64,000 nucleotides of DNA, taken from contig JAKLMB010000010.1 in the NCBI GenBank assembly GCA_022813625.1, positions 186,001 to 250,000 of the forward strand, written 5' to 3'. Below, piece by piece: positions 1 to 11,497 of this stretch. Position 1 is the stretch's first letter; the number at the start of each line of letters is the position of its first letter. Source of the stretch: Aaosphaeria pasadenensis. Its lineage: Eukaryota > Ascomycota > Dothideomycetes > Pleosporales. Below the pieces are notes generated by a model. It was not told the origin of the DNA. It worked only from the letters and a program-made list of their open reading frames with translations, and made no database searches. The position numbers and the translations under genes were made by a program.

Positions 1-1533
1 AGTACAATTCCCCAAATGCTCTGTCCTGGCATCCACCACCCCGACCGAACGTCGTATCGGCGATGATGTACCGACCCACGGGAGTCGGTGAATTGTTTGT
101 GTATTTGTGAGTGTGAGTATGTGCTCTGAAGGGCAAGGTATGCAGAGCAAAAGATTGCGAAGTCTGAGGCTCATCAACGACCTCCCTCGTGGAGCTGCGG
201 CCTCGTTTTGGTAACTTTTCAATTCATCTGCAACCAATTGAACCAAACCCAGTAGCAAGGACAAGGGAAACCCCCGCCTATGGAGACAACCCCTTGTTAC
301 GAGTGGTTCTACCCTAATGATGGAATGCGCTGTGCTACACGCATCCAAACGCCCTGGGACTACTGGTCTAAATACAAGTCGAACAGCTAAGTACAATTCG
401 CATCACGAGGGATGCCGTCCGTTCTCTAGGTTCCGGTTCTTCATCATTGTTGAACAAACAAAGCATGGCGGTACATGTGCCGTCACTGAATTGCGGCAAG
501 GCAGCCCAAGGAATCAGGACGGACGACAAGTCAAGACAGCATGTGCAGTCAACTACGGAAGACCGCTCAATAAAGTTCTTGTCCCAATCTTTATGTACTC
601 CCTGTGAAACGAGCAAAGAACAAAGATAAGAAGCAGTACATAATAAACTACATTCTCTCATTCTGTTCCAGTAACGGCACTGAGCAGGAGAAGACAGTCA
701 TCTCTATTTGGACACAGATCTCGCCATACTGCAGAGATCGCTCGCCATCCCCAAATCATCATCGCACAGAGCACGGGTCAGTCATGGCCGATGTTGACTC
801 AAGCTTGTCCTCCTCAGAGACATTACTCTCGACCTGCTCCAACTCTTCTTGCGACGTTTCCTCCCGTGATGTACCTGACGACTGCAACAATTGCACGATT
901 GGAGGACTTCCACCGCCAGATGCACGCCGAGATTCGGTAGTCACTGACGATCACCAGAGCGCCGCATCCCCTTCTTCTTCATCTTGCCCTCCAGCTGCTG
1001 ATTTCATTCCCATCCTTCATAGTTTCTCTGCCTGCAGCGGCGTAGGAAGAGTCATGTGCCACTACTCGCGATCGATTACATCAAAGGACATTTCATTGGG
1101 GTCAAGGGGCTTAAATGGGAAAGGTACGTGAATTGTCTGGGTCATGACGGGTGTCAGCTAGGCCAACCACACATTCTATTCCCCGGACTTTTCGCACAAT
1201 CTCGCCACGTGCAGTTCGCATTGTCCCGTACCATCAACGCCAGAGTGAAACGCATGATATCTGGCAATGGATGGTCACGTATATCAAACATTCCAATGAT
1301 GGTAGTGTCCCAAGATTCAACCCCACAGCGACCACCTCTTGCGGGCGCCGCATCGGACCGCCGAAGCACTAGTCAGGGTCCAACCGCGCCGGCAGATCTC
1401 GTCATAGCCCGCCCACCTGCCCACATGCGCCTAACAAAGCAGGTCTCGACGACGACAACCTCTCTCGTGACGATGCCAAAGAGCTATTCAGAATCACCCA
1501 TACATACCCAAGATCCAGGCTGACCTTTCGTCA
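1..1533. other. Region upstream of DUG2 with no assigned gene
   Basis: No gene could be assigned. Several open stretches on the + strand look partly coding: a Ser-rich stretch that opens with ATG at 784 and runs to about 1120, where GTACGT could be a donor, and a Lys/Asp-rich stretch at about 1442-1545 in another frame. These could be unrecognised 5' exons of DUG2, a small separate gene, or chance. A CACGTG hexamer lies near 1206. Confidence 0.3.
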
Positions 1534-4515
1534 ATGGCAGAACCGCCCCACCATGATTTCAATGGCACTCCACGCCCAGTGCCCACTCCGAGCCGGCAGC
1601 CCTCATTATCGCATCGCATGAAGCACGACAAATCGATCCTTGCGCTTGCCCTGTCCGCCTCGTACATATTCGCAGGAACTCAGGGAGGAGAGATATTGGT
1701 AAGTGGAGGAGATTGTTCCATATGTGGAGGCGCGCGGCATTGACAGCGTCTAGGTATACAGCTTGGACACCTATGAACCCAAAAAGGTCATTGAGGCCCA
1801 CAGAGGCAGTGTGCTTGGCCTTTGTCTATCGCAAGACCAGGAACTTCTATTTTCGAGTGCGACAGACCCTTTTGTGAACGTAAGCATTCAATTGCACCCG
1901 GCCCGAGATGCCCGTTGACCCGGCTCTAGGTTTGGAGCACCACTACCTTTCTCCGGTTATATGCGATTTGGTCGACCTACGATGTTGGGGATATCTTCTG
2001 TGTAGCATACTCATCTTACCACAAAACGGTGTATCTTGGGGCGCAAAATGCCAGTATACAGGTCGGCTTTGGTCAACCCCTCGCCTACAAGATATGAGAC
2101 TGACAACAGCAGTGGTACGATCTCAAAGAGAAAGATTCACGTCCTCGACCCGCACTTACTTCCCACCCATCCGAACGCGTGGATCGCTTCTTTGACTCTG
2201 CTGGTCCTGGTGGAGTTAGGACTCCAAGGCCCACTGGCGCAGAAAATAAGCTTCGGGACGCCGTAGGAGGCCAGAACCTAGAAATCGACAAACAAGATGT
2301 TTGCACGTTTGCGCATTATGGATACGTATATTGCATGCTCTTAGGACAGAAAATTCTACCGGACTCACCGGCAGAAGAAGTGCTCGTCTCAGGAGGTGGT
2401 GATGGGCGGATTCAACTGTGGAGGATCGATCCCTCAAGCGGGGGTGCTATAAGCAAGATATACACACTGGAGGATGGCAGGGAGGAAGGTGAATCTATCC
2501 TGTCTCTAGCGCGGGAAGGCTCTTTTCTGTATAGTGGACGGCTAGATGGTGAGGTAAATGTTTGGGACCTTGAAACCAGACAGCTTGTCAGGAACCTGAA
2601 AGCGAACACTGGAGACGTCCTTTCATTGACTTTCGGCGGTGGTCTGCTCTTCGCTGGTGGCATTGAAGGGACTGTTCAGGTACGTGTTACGACACCGAGA
2701 ATGGACGAAATTAACATATGCTCCAGAAATTCAATCAGCACTATGAAACGGTATCAACATTTCAAGCTCATGACGGCCTTATCCTCGCCTCAGCTTTTAC
2801 CAATTACAACCACAAACCAACGTTCGTAACAGGCGGCAATGACAGTACTATAGTCATTTGGTCCATTCAGGACTGCGAAGGTCCTTCCTCCACACCTCGA
2901 CGGAACAACAATGGTATGTGTGTTCAGACTATGCATGTGGCGCTCGCTAATTCGTTCAGATCTCATGGTAGAATCGCTCAACCAATTCATCTCCTTTCGG
3001 ACCGTGTCATCCCTGCCCAAGTATCGGGCAGACTGCAGAAGAGGTGCATCGTTCCTACGGTCGGTCTTCCAGAACTTCGGCGCGGCCACAGAGATGCTCA
3101 ACACCACCGAGCCTTACAACCCCATCGTTTTCGCCAAGTTCAGGGGGAACCCTGCTACTGCATCCTCCAGAAAGAAAATCCTGTTCTACGGCCATTACGA
3201 TGTCATCCCAGCAGAAGACGAGGCCAACAAATGGAAACACGACCCGTTCACGTTGACTGGCGAAGGTGGCTACCTATACGGTCGAGGTATCTCGGACAAT
3301 AAAGGACCTATCATGGCTGCTATATATGCGGCACATGAGTTAGCCAATGAGCAGTCGTTAGATTCTGACATCATCTTTCTGATTGAAGGAGAAGAAGAGA
3401 GTGGATCTCGGGGGTTCAAAGATGCCATCAGGGCCAAGAAGGACTTGATCGGAGATGTCGACTGGATCCTGCTGGCGAACAGTTACTGGCTCGACGACCA
3501 TGTCCCATGTATTACGTACGGCCTACGAGGCGTGATCCATGCCACAGTCCAGATCGAAAGTCGGCATCCAGATCTACATAGTGGCGTGGACGGCAGTGCC
3601 CTACTGGACGAACCGCTCAAAGACCTCGTCATGCTTCTCTCCAAACTCACTGGTCCGCACGGCAAAGTACTGATACCTGGGTTCTACGACCCGATCTTGC
3701 CACTCACGGCTGACGAGAAGCAACTCTACGCCGAGATCACAGAGACCTTGCTTCGAGGCAATCCAGACCTTGGAGATCCCGAAGAGCTTGCACAGTCACT
3801 CATGCGTCGATGGCGAGAGGCCTCTCTTACGATCCATCGCTTCCAGACCTCTGGCCCAGACAACTCGACCATCATCCCCCGCCTCGCCAAAGCCTCCATC
3901 TCCATCCGACTTGTGCCCAACCAAGAAATCTCCGAAGTAGCCGAATCCATGACATCCTACCTCTCCTCCGAATTCGCACAGCTCGATTCCAAGAACGCCC
4001 TCACCGTAACTATCGACCACCAGGCTGAACCCTGGCTAGGCGACTACACAAACGAGATCTTCCAGACTCTCGAATCCGCCATCCAATCCGTCTGGGGACC
4101 CACACTCAACCGCCGCCGCAGTTCCATCCCCGCTCTGAAGTCCCCAGACGCTGCTTTGTCGCCACTATCCCCTGCCATCACCACCACCGACCACCGTCCC
4201 TCCCCGACGACATCAAACACCCTCGCCAACTCCTCCTCCCCAACCACGGCCGACACAGAAGCCGGTGCCCCCTCAACCAACCAAGATACAACCGCGCCTT
4301 CGACCCTTGCCCGCAAACCTCTCTACATCCGCGAAGGAGGCAGCATCCCCTCTATCCGCTTCCTCGAGAAGGAATTCGACGCCCCGGCTGCACATCTGCC
4401 GTGCGGCCAGGCGAGCGACAGCGCGCATTTGGACAACGAGCGGCTCAGGCTCGTCAACCTGTATAACAGCAAGCGGATCTTCAAGAAGGTGTTTAGGGAG
4501 CTGCCTAGGAAATAG
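1534..4515 (+). CDS. DUG2: DUG2-type di-/tripeptidase (WD40 + M20 metallopeptidase), glutathione degradosome subunit
   Basis: In yeast, Dug2 pairs with Dug3 to degrade glutathione independently of gamma-glutamyl transpeptidase; that role is known for the family. Six exons read through with matching phase: 1534-1698, 1754-1879, 1930-2061, 2113-2679, 2727-2913 and 2960-4515, giving about 910 residues (yeast Dug2 is similar in size). Exons 1-5 hold WD40 repeats, seen in motifs such as SGGGDGRIQLWRID, GEVNVWDLE and TGGNDSTIVIWS. Exon 6 is an M20 peptidase with GHYDV, GRGISDNKGP, EGEEESGS and DLHSG. The fourth intron donor is GTCGGC, weaker than the others. A low-complexity Ser/Thr/Pro insert lies near 4110-4310. 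Relative to carnosinase-type M20 enzymes, the Asp of the SDNYW-like zinc-ligand motif is Asn here (ANSYW). An upstream exon is possible; otherwise the start is the ATG before the first repeat. Confidence 0.9.
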
Positions 4516-6413
4516 GGCAAGAAAGCGGGGGTGTGATGGCGCATAGCACCCTATCATGAGTCAAATGTGGGGTTGATATGTTGATGAATGACCCCCAAGG
4601 CGTGACAATAGAATGGAAGGTGTGCAAAACGACCAAAACTATTTCTAGAGATTATACGATAGATTTCCGTTACCCGTTGGCTTTCCTATAGCGAATATTT
4701 TCTATCATAAATATGTATTTCTTATATCTCTACCCATGCCTCCTCCCTTAACGTCAATTGACAAAGAAAGCAAAGGAAAAACAGAATACAAAACGAAGCC
4801 TTACATCCGGGACGTACAGACACGTTCATATCCGATGCTACCAAAGTGGAAAGACGAGGTTCATAGAGCATCACGTGATCATGACACTCGTATGGGAGGT
4901 ACTCAGATGGGAAGCCTGACTCTAGCCTACTATATACCATAGCCACAATATCTAAGGGACAAGTAGGAAACATGTGATACCTAAGATACACATGTTCAAT
5001 ACGTAGGTTAATACGTAGTTTTGATTAGAAGACCCATTCTGCATAAGGGGTATGGCACTGGGAGTTCGCTAGTATCAGTCAGGAATTTCTAGTCAGATGA
5101 TCTGAACCTCCTTGCTCGCGTGATGGACGACGATTCGAACTTCAGGATACCGCTATGGTGGAATAACTACCTGTCTAGTGTATGTGTTATGAGATACACG
5201 AATCAAATCTCCGAAACTGAAGCACGCAAAGATACCTAGGTAAATTATCAAGCTTTCTAAACATAGTGAGGATCAAATCGTGATCGTGATCTTTACCATA
5301 CAAAGTACCTAAGTAGCCTCCTTAAACATCTCCGAGGACCTGGAACGGAACTATACGAATAGTCTTGCGTCCTGCCACCCGAAGACTGTCAAACCAAATC
5401 CCAGTCCCACAGTATTGGAAACATGATCGATGGCACTAACTAGGTAGACACCAGAAAACACGAACTCGTTCCTGGGCCGTTGGAATGGCCACTAAAGTTT
5501 AGCATGACGACGGATTGGCCCCAGTGTATAATTATACACTTATAATACTGTTCATTCCACCACATTTTATTGATTGGCTTGGCGTGTGTGGGGTTAGATC
5601 CATCGTGGAATCCATGGTGTTTTCCAAATCCGTACAGCGCTATGACGGGAACATGAATGCAGACAGGGCGCGCACCTTTTCGCGAACTCATAAGGGGTTA
5701 ACGTCTTTGTACATGACACTAAATGCTTTTTCAGTGGAGAATCATAACCCCACAAACTGATGGCATGATTCTCTATTGTATCAATACTGCTGCCGAGACT
5801 TACAAAGTGACGGGTGAATAGGGGGGTGGTTGTAGGAGGCCAAGAAGGGTAGCGAGGTTCCACTTTTAACGAACTCGGCAACACTTTATACTCGTTATGA
5901 TTCCGATGATATTTCAAGCCTTTTACGTGCTCATGTTGTCGATACGATGATTGTGATTTTATTAAATCGAAGTAGAGATACCTTTCCAAAGATTGGCTTA
6001 CATCTGAAACAAGACCTGGCAAATTCGCATGTCAGCGTGCAGAAGCCTTCACGACGAGGACACAGAGCATTTGACATTATTTCTGTCACCTCGTTGCGCC
6101 ACATGTACCTCAGCAGCAGACCTTATTAAGCAGACGTGTCAGATCACTCAGGGACAAATTCCCAAACTACGACGCGGGAAAGACCACTTTGCTCTGCTGC
6201 GCCGTACTATGGCCTAGATGTACCGGTACCATACTTGTTCTCAAGCCACAATCTAAAAGGCTCCTGTTCGCCTCCTTATGGCATTGTTGAGAGCAAGACC
6301 ATCTACTACACCACACAACGTTCCTTTCGACATCCTCACTTTCCTTAACTCTTTCCTTGAAACCTTTCCTTGAACTCGTCGGCGTTATCACTCATTCAGT
6401 CAACTATTTCATC
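4516..6413. other. Intergenic region, no gene seen
   Basis: Nothing coding was recognised in 1.9 kb. A CACGTG is at about 4873. Two copies of a CTAGGTA-like motif (TACCTAGGTA at 5233-5242 and GTACCTAAGTAG at 5305-5316) recur elsewhere in the window. Confidence 0.5.
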
Positions 6414-6818
6414 ATGTATTCGGCATTCACTACTACCATTTTCACCATCTTCGCAGCATTCACACTTTGCTTCAGCCTGACCGTTGCTTCTTATCCGACA
6501 CAGCAATTCCTAGTCCACACCGAGCCTCCAAAAGTGGTCCAAAAGTGCTCCAGGGCGGGAAAGACACTAGCGGAATTATTCAACATGGTAGCATCCGAGA
6601 AGGTCACTTGCATCGAACCACCGCCGGAAGAGGAATGTGAAGATAAAATGGCCGCGGCGCTCTGTACTGCATTTCACAACATGACATGTAGCAAGACTAT
6701 GAGTGTGAGAGATTGTGAAGTTGGGGCATTATATCGGTGTCGTATGTGAAAATGGTTTCTACCGTGGTTGAAATATTGATGTTTACTGATCTAATGTACA
6801 GACGAGCAATTCTGTTGA
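6414..6818 (+). CDS. Small secreted cysteine-rich protein, effector-like, two exons
   Basis: No family was recognised. The 114-residue product starts with a hydrophobic signal peptide of about 25 residues ending near TVASYP. A 60-nt intron at 6742-6801 has a GTATGT donor, a TACTGAT branch-like sequence and a TACAG acceptor. Splicing replaces a read-through end (Arg-Met-stop) with a last exon, 6802-6818, that encodes His-Glu-Gln-Phe-Cys. The mature protein then has eight cysteines instead of seven, an even number that could form four disulfides. The ATG at 6414 is preferred to the in-frame ATG at 6357 because it puts the signal peptide at the N-terminus. The gene stands alone in a gene-poor stretch of over 3 kb. 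Secretion is inferred from sequence. An effector role is only a possibility suggested by size, cysteine content and location. Confidence 0.7.
6742..6801 (+). other. Intron of the small secreted protein gene
   Basis: 60 nt, donor GTATGT, branch-like TACTGAT 18 nt before the acceptor, acceptor TACAG. Removing it restores an eighth cysteine. Confidence 0.7.
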
Positions 6819-8328
6819 AAATCGCGCGTATCAGGCAACCGACACGCAAGAATAGGGACAGTTCTAGCCAAAGCGAACTGGGGTGCCTTATTTTTTTGGA
6901 GACGAACGATCTGGCTTCCAAGTATCAACATAAAGACAGGAGACGGAAGGCCACCTCTGTGATACCCAAGGAAAGAGAAAAAGTTTAAACAATTTTTACG
7001 CAGAAAGGAATGTTCTGTCGATTCACTATGTACAGAATCTGTTCCCCGCAACACGATTTCATTAACATTTTGCGAAATATTACCCAAGGCTACCATCGCC
7101 TTACTTCTCAATTAACTCCTACATTTTTCATTTGTTGCACGTCAAAGGTGTTTATAATTCCTTTTTATTAATCCGAGATCTAGGTTTTTATGGTATATGG
7201 AATTGGATATCTGTTGACACAGCAGAGAGTTTCGCAGACGGCGCGTAATGTTCCAAGTACATAGCAAGATATGCCTTGCCTCCATCTTCATCATTAGGAT
7301 CAACTCCGATTCAGATCGCCTGGTAATATTGTGCCTGAACGAATATATCTTTATCGTAGCACTTCGTTGAAACTCGACTGACACCTAGGATGTCAATCCG
7401 AGAGGAGCTCAATCCAAACTCCAGATGTACAGTGACATTCGATATCATTCGGCCCCAGAAGAGGCGTCTCCTATCTCCAGAGAGATGCGGCAAGGGGTAT
7501 CAAAGTTCGAGCATCAGACAAGTACAATTCAAGACCCGAGTTCGGTTCGCTATTCTCAGTGTTTCGAAATGACTGCGACAGCCGAAATGTCTCCAGCAAC
7601 GAGTGCAGAAGGCAGACGTTCTGCATTCTTACGTGAGCGTTAATCGCCCGATTTCCTATTTCTACCCCGCTCCTTTTTTATTGGTGCACAGTGTGTAGTA
7701 AATATCAAAATAGCCTCAGGAGTCTTCGTCGCCAAAGGTGCAGATTCTGCGGACAATGTGTCTGAGGCGGACTCGATCATGCTGCTTCAACGCCACGGAT
7801 CACAACGAGTGCATCACTCGTTATGGACAGAAGGATCAGTGGGGGCCAGTTGGCGTCTGTGGTTTTGTGTGATATTGTACCTGGAAATCAACCGAGAATC
7901 AAGTATTAGTACAATACGGAAAGTCATAATACTTCCAACTTTTACTGTGCATCTTCGTGCCATGTTCATGATGGCAAGCACAAACGGCTAACGTCCGCTG
8001 GTACTGGTTTCCGAAGGCTTCGAGGCTGCACTCTCACATTCCCTTATCTGAAGGAGAATGCAGTTTGCGGAGACACTATTATCATCTCACGCTGCATCTC
8101 AAATGATCAATATTACTGGTCAAAATCTTACGATATGTGATTTATTTATTTATTTATTTGGCTCTACTATCAAGGGTTGTTTGGCTATCAATACTCTACC
8201 AAGTCATTCCCCGAACCTCGGGTGGAAGTCGGCCCTATCGACAAGGCTGAACCCCCAAGTCATATTGCGATAAGCAATGGAGATCCAAACCTCGAGCTTA
8301 CACCAAACACTCAACCCCGGCACACAGC
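6819..8328. other. Intergenic region with a TTTA microsatellite
   Basis: No gene was recognised. A short (TTTA)n tract, a little under five copies, lies at 8141-8159, about 170 nt before the F-box-like gene. Confidence 0.5.
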
Positions 8329-9626
8329 ATGAATAACGAAGCAGCCAGGAGGAGTAATCATCAGAACCTTCTTGTGCGCTTACTCGGAGATGGAGCTCCC
8401 TACCCCATCTTCAACGAGGTTTGCTATTGCCTAGACGTCCTTGACATCATACGAGTCTCTCGTACATGTGTTGGTCTAGCGACTGTATACTCCAGACTGC
8501 GCAGGACGCATTGGAATATCAACCAGAAGCTGTTGCGCTTCGTTGATCGTCCTGTCCGGTTTCGGGAGTGGTTGGGCAGGCTCGATGCGCTAATCTCGGG
8601 CGGATTCGCACTCCAGTTCTTCGCTCGAACGGTGTGGTTGGATTCCGATCTCAATATCTACGTCAATGCATCTGGTGACGCCCTAGACGGGCTTCTAGGT
8701 GACCTTCAAGAACATGAGGGATACAACGTCACGAATCAATATTTCGAAGATGGCAATTACACAAACTCGCAAAGCCTAGACGGAGTGTGTAGAGTACAGA
8801 TCCCAGGAAATGACTGCAATCATGCTTACCAGTTCAGGTCTTTTCCATCACTGACCTGACCAGGCCGGCGCGTGGGGATGGCGGCCAGGAGTCGAAGATC
8901 CAAGTAATACGTTGCCATATCCCGCCCATGTCTGTCATACTGGGCGGTTCTCACAACACTGGTGTCATCAATGTCATCTCTTCACAGGCAGCATACTGCC
9001 TGTTCCCAGCCTCTACCTTTGGCAAAAGACACATGATTATATTAGGAAGACGAACGCGCCAAGAACATTTGTATGTCGAGAAGTACCTGCTCCGAGGCTG
9101 GAATATAAGAGAAGAACCATTGGGATGGGCACCGGGAATGGAGAGATACCCGGAGCAGCTTCCTCTAGAATGCAACAAGCTATCAGGCGACCCCAAGTCG
9201 ACCTGGAAGATTGAATTGGACGTAGAAGGGATCACTCCACCGTCAGAGTTGCAAACACGCATGATTGAGTGTGCACATGTGTCAATTGGTAGACGCCCGA
9301 ACTCTCACGACTTCGTGCAATACGAGATCCGTCCTCCTTTTGGCTTCGTGTCCATCGTTCTGAAAGGCGACTATCTCTGCGCTGACGAGGAATGGCGCCG
9401 CTGGCTAGAACGTAAGCTCAACGATCGGATAAAAATCGAGCTTCAGGGGCTCGATGTCAAGGATAGACCGCCGTTCTTTGACGATTTCATGTACAGTCGG
9501 CATATGTTCACTTGTGATTTCGATCCGGATTGGAAGCCCCCATTGAACAGTTCTTGGAACTATTACGACGACCAGATTTGGGAATGGTTTGATGACTGGA
9601 GATACGCAAAACACTGTTATGGCTGA
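8329..9626 (+). pseudogene. F-box-like family gene, apparently frameshifted
   Basis: The N-terminal part (8329 to about 8835) resembles a family common in Pezizomycotina. It has a degenerate F-box-like helix region, then a conserved core with FREWLGRLDALISGGFALQFF and WLDSDLNIYV. The C-terminal part (about 8838-9626) continues the same family with KIQVIRCHIPP and a GVINVIS-type motif followed by Tyr/Phe-Pro. The two parts lie in different frames: the first runs into TGA at 8857-8859, while the second is open from well before 8838. No acceptable intron joins them: the only GT-AG pair giving the right phase (8838-8863) would be 26 nt. A one-base deletion, or two-base insertion, near 8832-8840 explains the data best. 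A sequencing error is possible. Function of the family is unknown; F-box proteins usually recruit substrates to SCF ligases. Confidence 0.6.
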
Positions 9627-9813
9627 GTCCTGATCAGCTTTTCATCAATTTTTGCAAACCCTCCAAACAAGGGATTCATAGATTTTGCTTTTTGCAAATG
9701 GAGTAATGGCGGCGGATCGGAAATATACATACACTTTCCACGGGTACATGGCCATCTGCCATCAACACAAATGAACATTCAATTATGACGCCAGTATAAA
9801 GGGAAAAAAAACA

Positions 9814-10620
9814 TCATTCATCCTGAAGCCTGATTTGCAAATATCGAACCAACCTCCTTATGGGTCTGAAATCGAACGAGACACCACACGACTGACTCCA
9901 GACATGCTGCATGAGCGCCGAAAGAAACGGGAATTTCTGCTTGCAATGTGGACAGTGATATATGTTATTCTTCAACTCCGGAAGGTCATGGACGTTGATG
10001 CCTTGCAACATGGCGGGCCGAAATGCCGGATCGCTATACTCGTGCCAGTCCCAGGACAGCGCCGCGTATCTGTTGAGATGCAGCGTAGTCCGATAGGGGC
10101 AACCTCCGGAGTCGATGTGGAGGATTACATGCGCGAATGTTTTGAAATCTTGGGAACAGGCTGGACATTTGACTTCGCGGGGGAGGTGGACCAATTTGTG
10201 CTACAACACACTTAAGATCAATGATACTAGGCACAATTATCTCTTGGATTGACTCACATGTGCGAGATTTGATGGGGTGTCGAAATGTTCGTTGCACACT
10301 TCACACACGTTGTACGTTTCCATGTGGTCATAGAAAGCCTAGTGGCCATACCAGATCAAGCCCTTTCCATTGTCACACTGACGGCATACAGACCCAAAGC
10401 ATTCGACTTCGGTATGCTCGAGTAGTTGGTCATAAGAGGTCCCATCAAAAGAACATGAGTCGCACATAAAGTGGTTCTTGGAGTTCATATGGTGTTGCCA
10501 CATGGCATCCTCGCTAACAAATGAACGGTCACAGCGTTCACACCATTAGCGATTAGGTTCTGGTAATACAAAGAGAGGTCCGAGAACGATTGGATAGTTG
10601 GGGATGAAAGAGGTAGTCAT
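9814..10620 (-). pseudogene. C2H2-type zinc-finger protein gene with two premature stops
   Basis: Read on the minus strand from ATG at 10620, one frame runs 10620-10258, then a 57-nt GTGAGT...TTGTAG intron (10257-10201), then 10200-9814, for about 249 codons. Six CxxC pairs are visible: WCERC, CDSC, CRQC, CEVC, CPAC and CPHC, each with downstream histidines. The order and spacing match a multi-finger family common in filamentous ascomycetes. Two codons inside the frame are stops: TAA at 10548-10546, just before WCERC, and TAG at 10341-10339, in the conserved stretch before AFYDHM. Both are explained by C to T changes at CpA (CAA to TAA, CAG to TAG). The last 126 codons remain open from an internal ATG at 10194, so a truncated protein with two fingers could still be made. 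A 51-nt in-frame intron ending at the TAG is conceivable but would delete a conserved finger. Confidence 0.65.
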
Positions 10621-11497
10621 GATGATATCCTTTTGTATTTAGTCTGATATGTGTATAGGTTGTGCTCGCTATCTTCATAGTTACCTCCTGACTGATAACT
10701 CCGATTTTTAGGATTACTTCAAGTTTAAAGCAAGGATAGGGTAGGTAAGAGAGATTCAGATATCAAGGAGTTACTGGATAAAGAGATCCCCAACCCTTGA
10801 CTCGTGATAATTGACCCTGACAGACACCTTGAATTTAATGATGAATGACAGACATCAACTCAAAAGTTCTGGGTTATCTGACTGGGGTCTTCATCTATAT
10901 AGGGCATGAGATGTCGTGGAATTGATGTTTCCTGGGGAACAGGAATCGGGCCGTTTCCATTGCTTTAGCGTATCTTGGTATCTCACTAGGGAGACATGTC
11001 TTTGTTCACTTTACAATTTATATATAATCAACATGTAGATAGTAGGAACGGATTTCACTTTTTCTTTCTCTCGGAATCAAAAGTTCAGTCAGCGTAGATG
11101 AAGATTTTTTGCACGATGTTTTACTAAGCTCGCTAATTGATTCCGCAATACCACAATGATAATGTACGAAATCGTCGTAGAGTGGACCTACTGCAACAGA
11201 AAGGTAAATCTCAATCATTATAAATGCAGACAATAGAATATATTTGCTTTCAAGATAGCGCACTGAGGACCATGTCATTTAACACGACTTTATAATCAAT
11301 CGCTTTGTACTCGTAGCGAGAGCATCTTCGTCGTGTCGTTGCCCTCACGGCTCAAGTGTCGTTGAACGGAAGGGACATCCAAAGGCTAACCCCAATCGGA
11401 CATGACGAACCGCCAGAGTCAAGTCCCTTGACGGGGAGGGGAAATGTTCCATCCAGATGTCTGCTTCCCCATATCGACGTTGGTTGTTGAAGCAAGC
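10621..11497. other. Intergenic region, no gene seen
   Basis: No coding frame was recognised. The region is AT-rich in places, for example 10980-11280. It includes the upstream region of the Zn2Cys6 gene. Confidence 0.5.

Noticed and set aside
8838..8863. 26-nt intron that would rescue the F-box-like gene
   Set aside because: It keeps phase, but it is far below the usual minimum of fungal introns (about 40 nt) and has no room for a branch site and acceptor.
10339..10389. 51-nt in-frame intron that would remove the second stop of the zinc-finger gene
   Set aside because: It would delete the conserved CRQC finger region and leave the first stop untouched.
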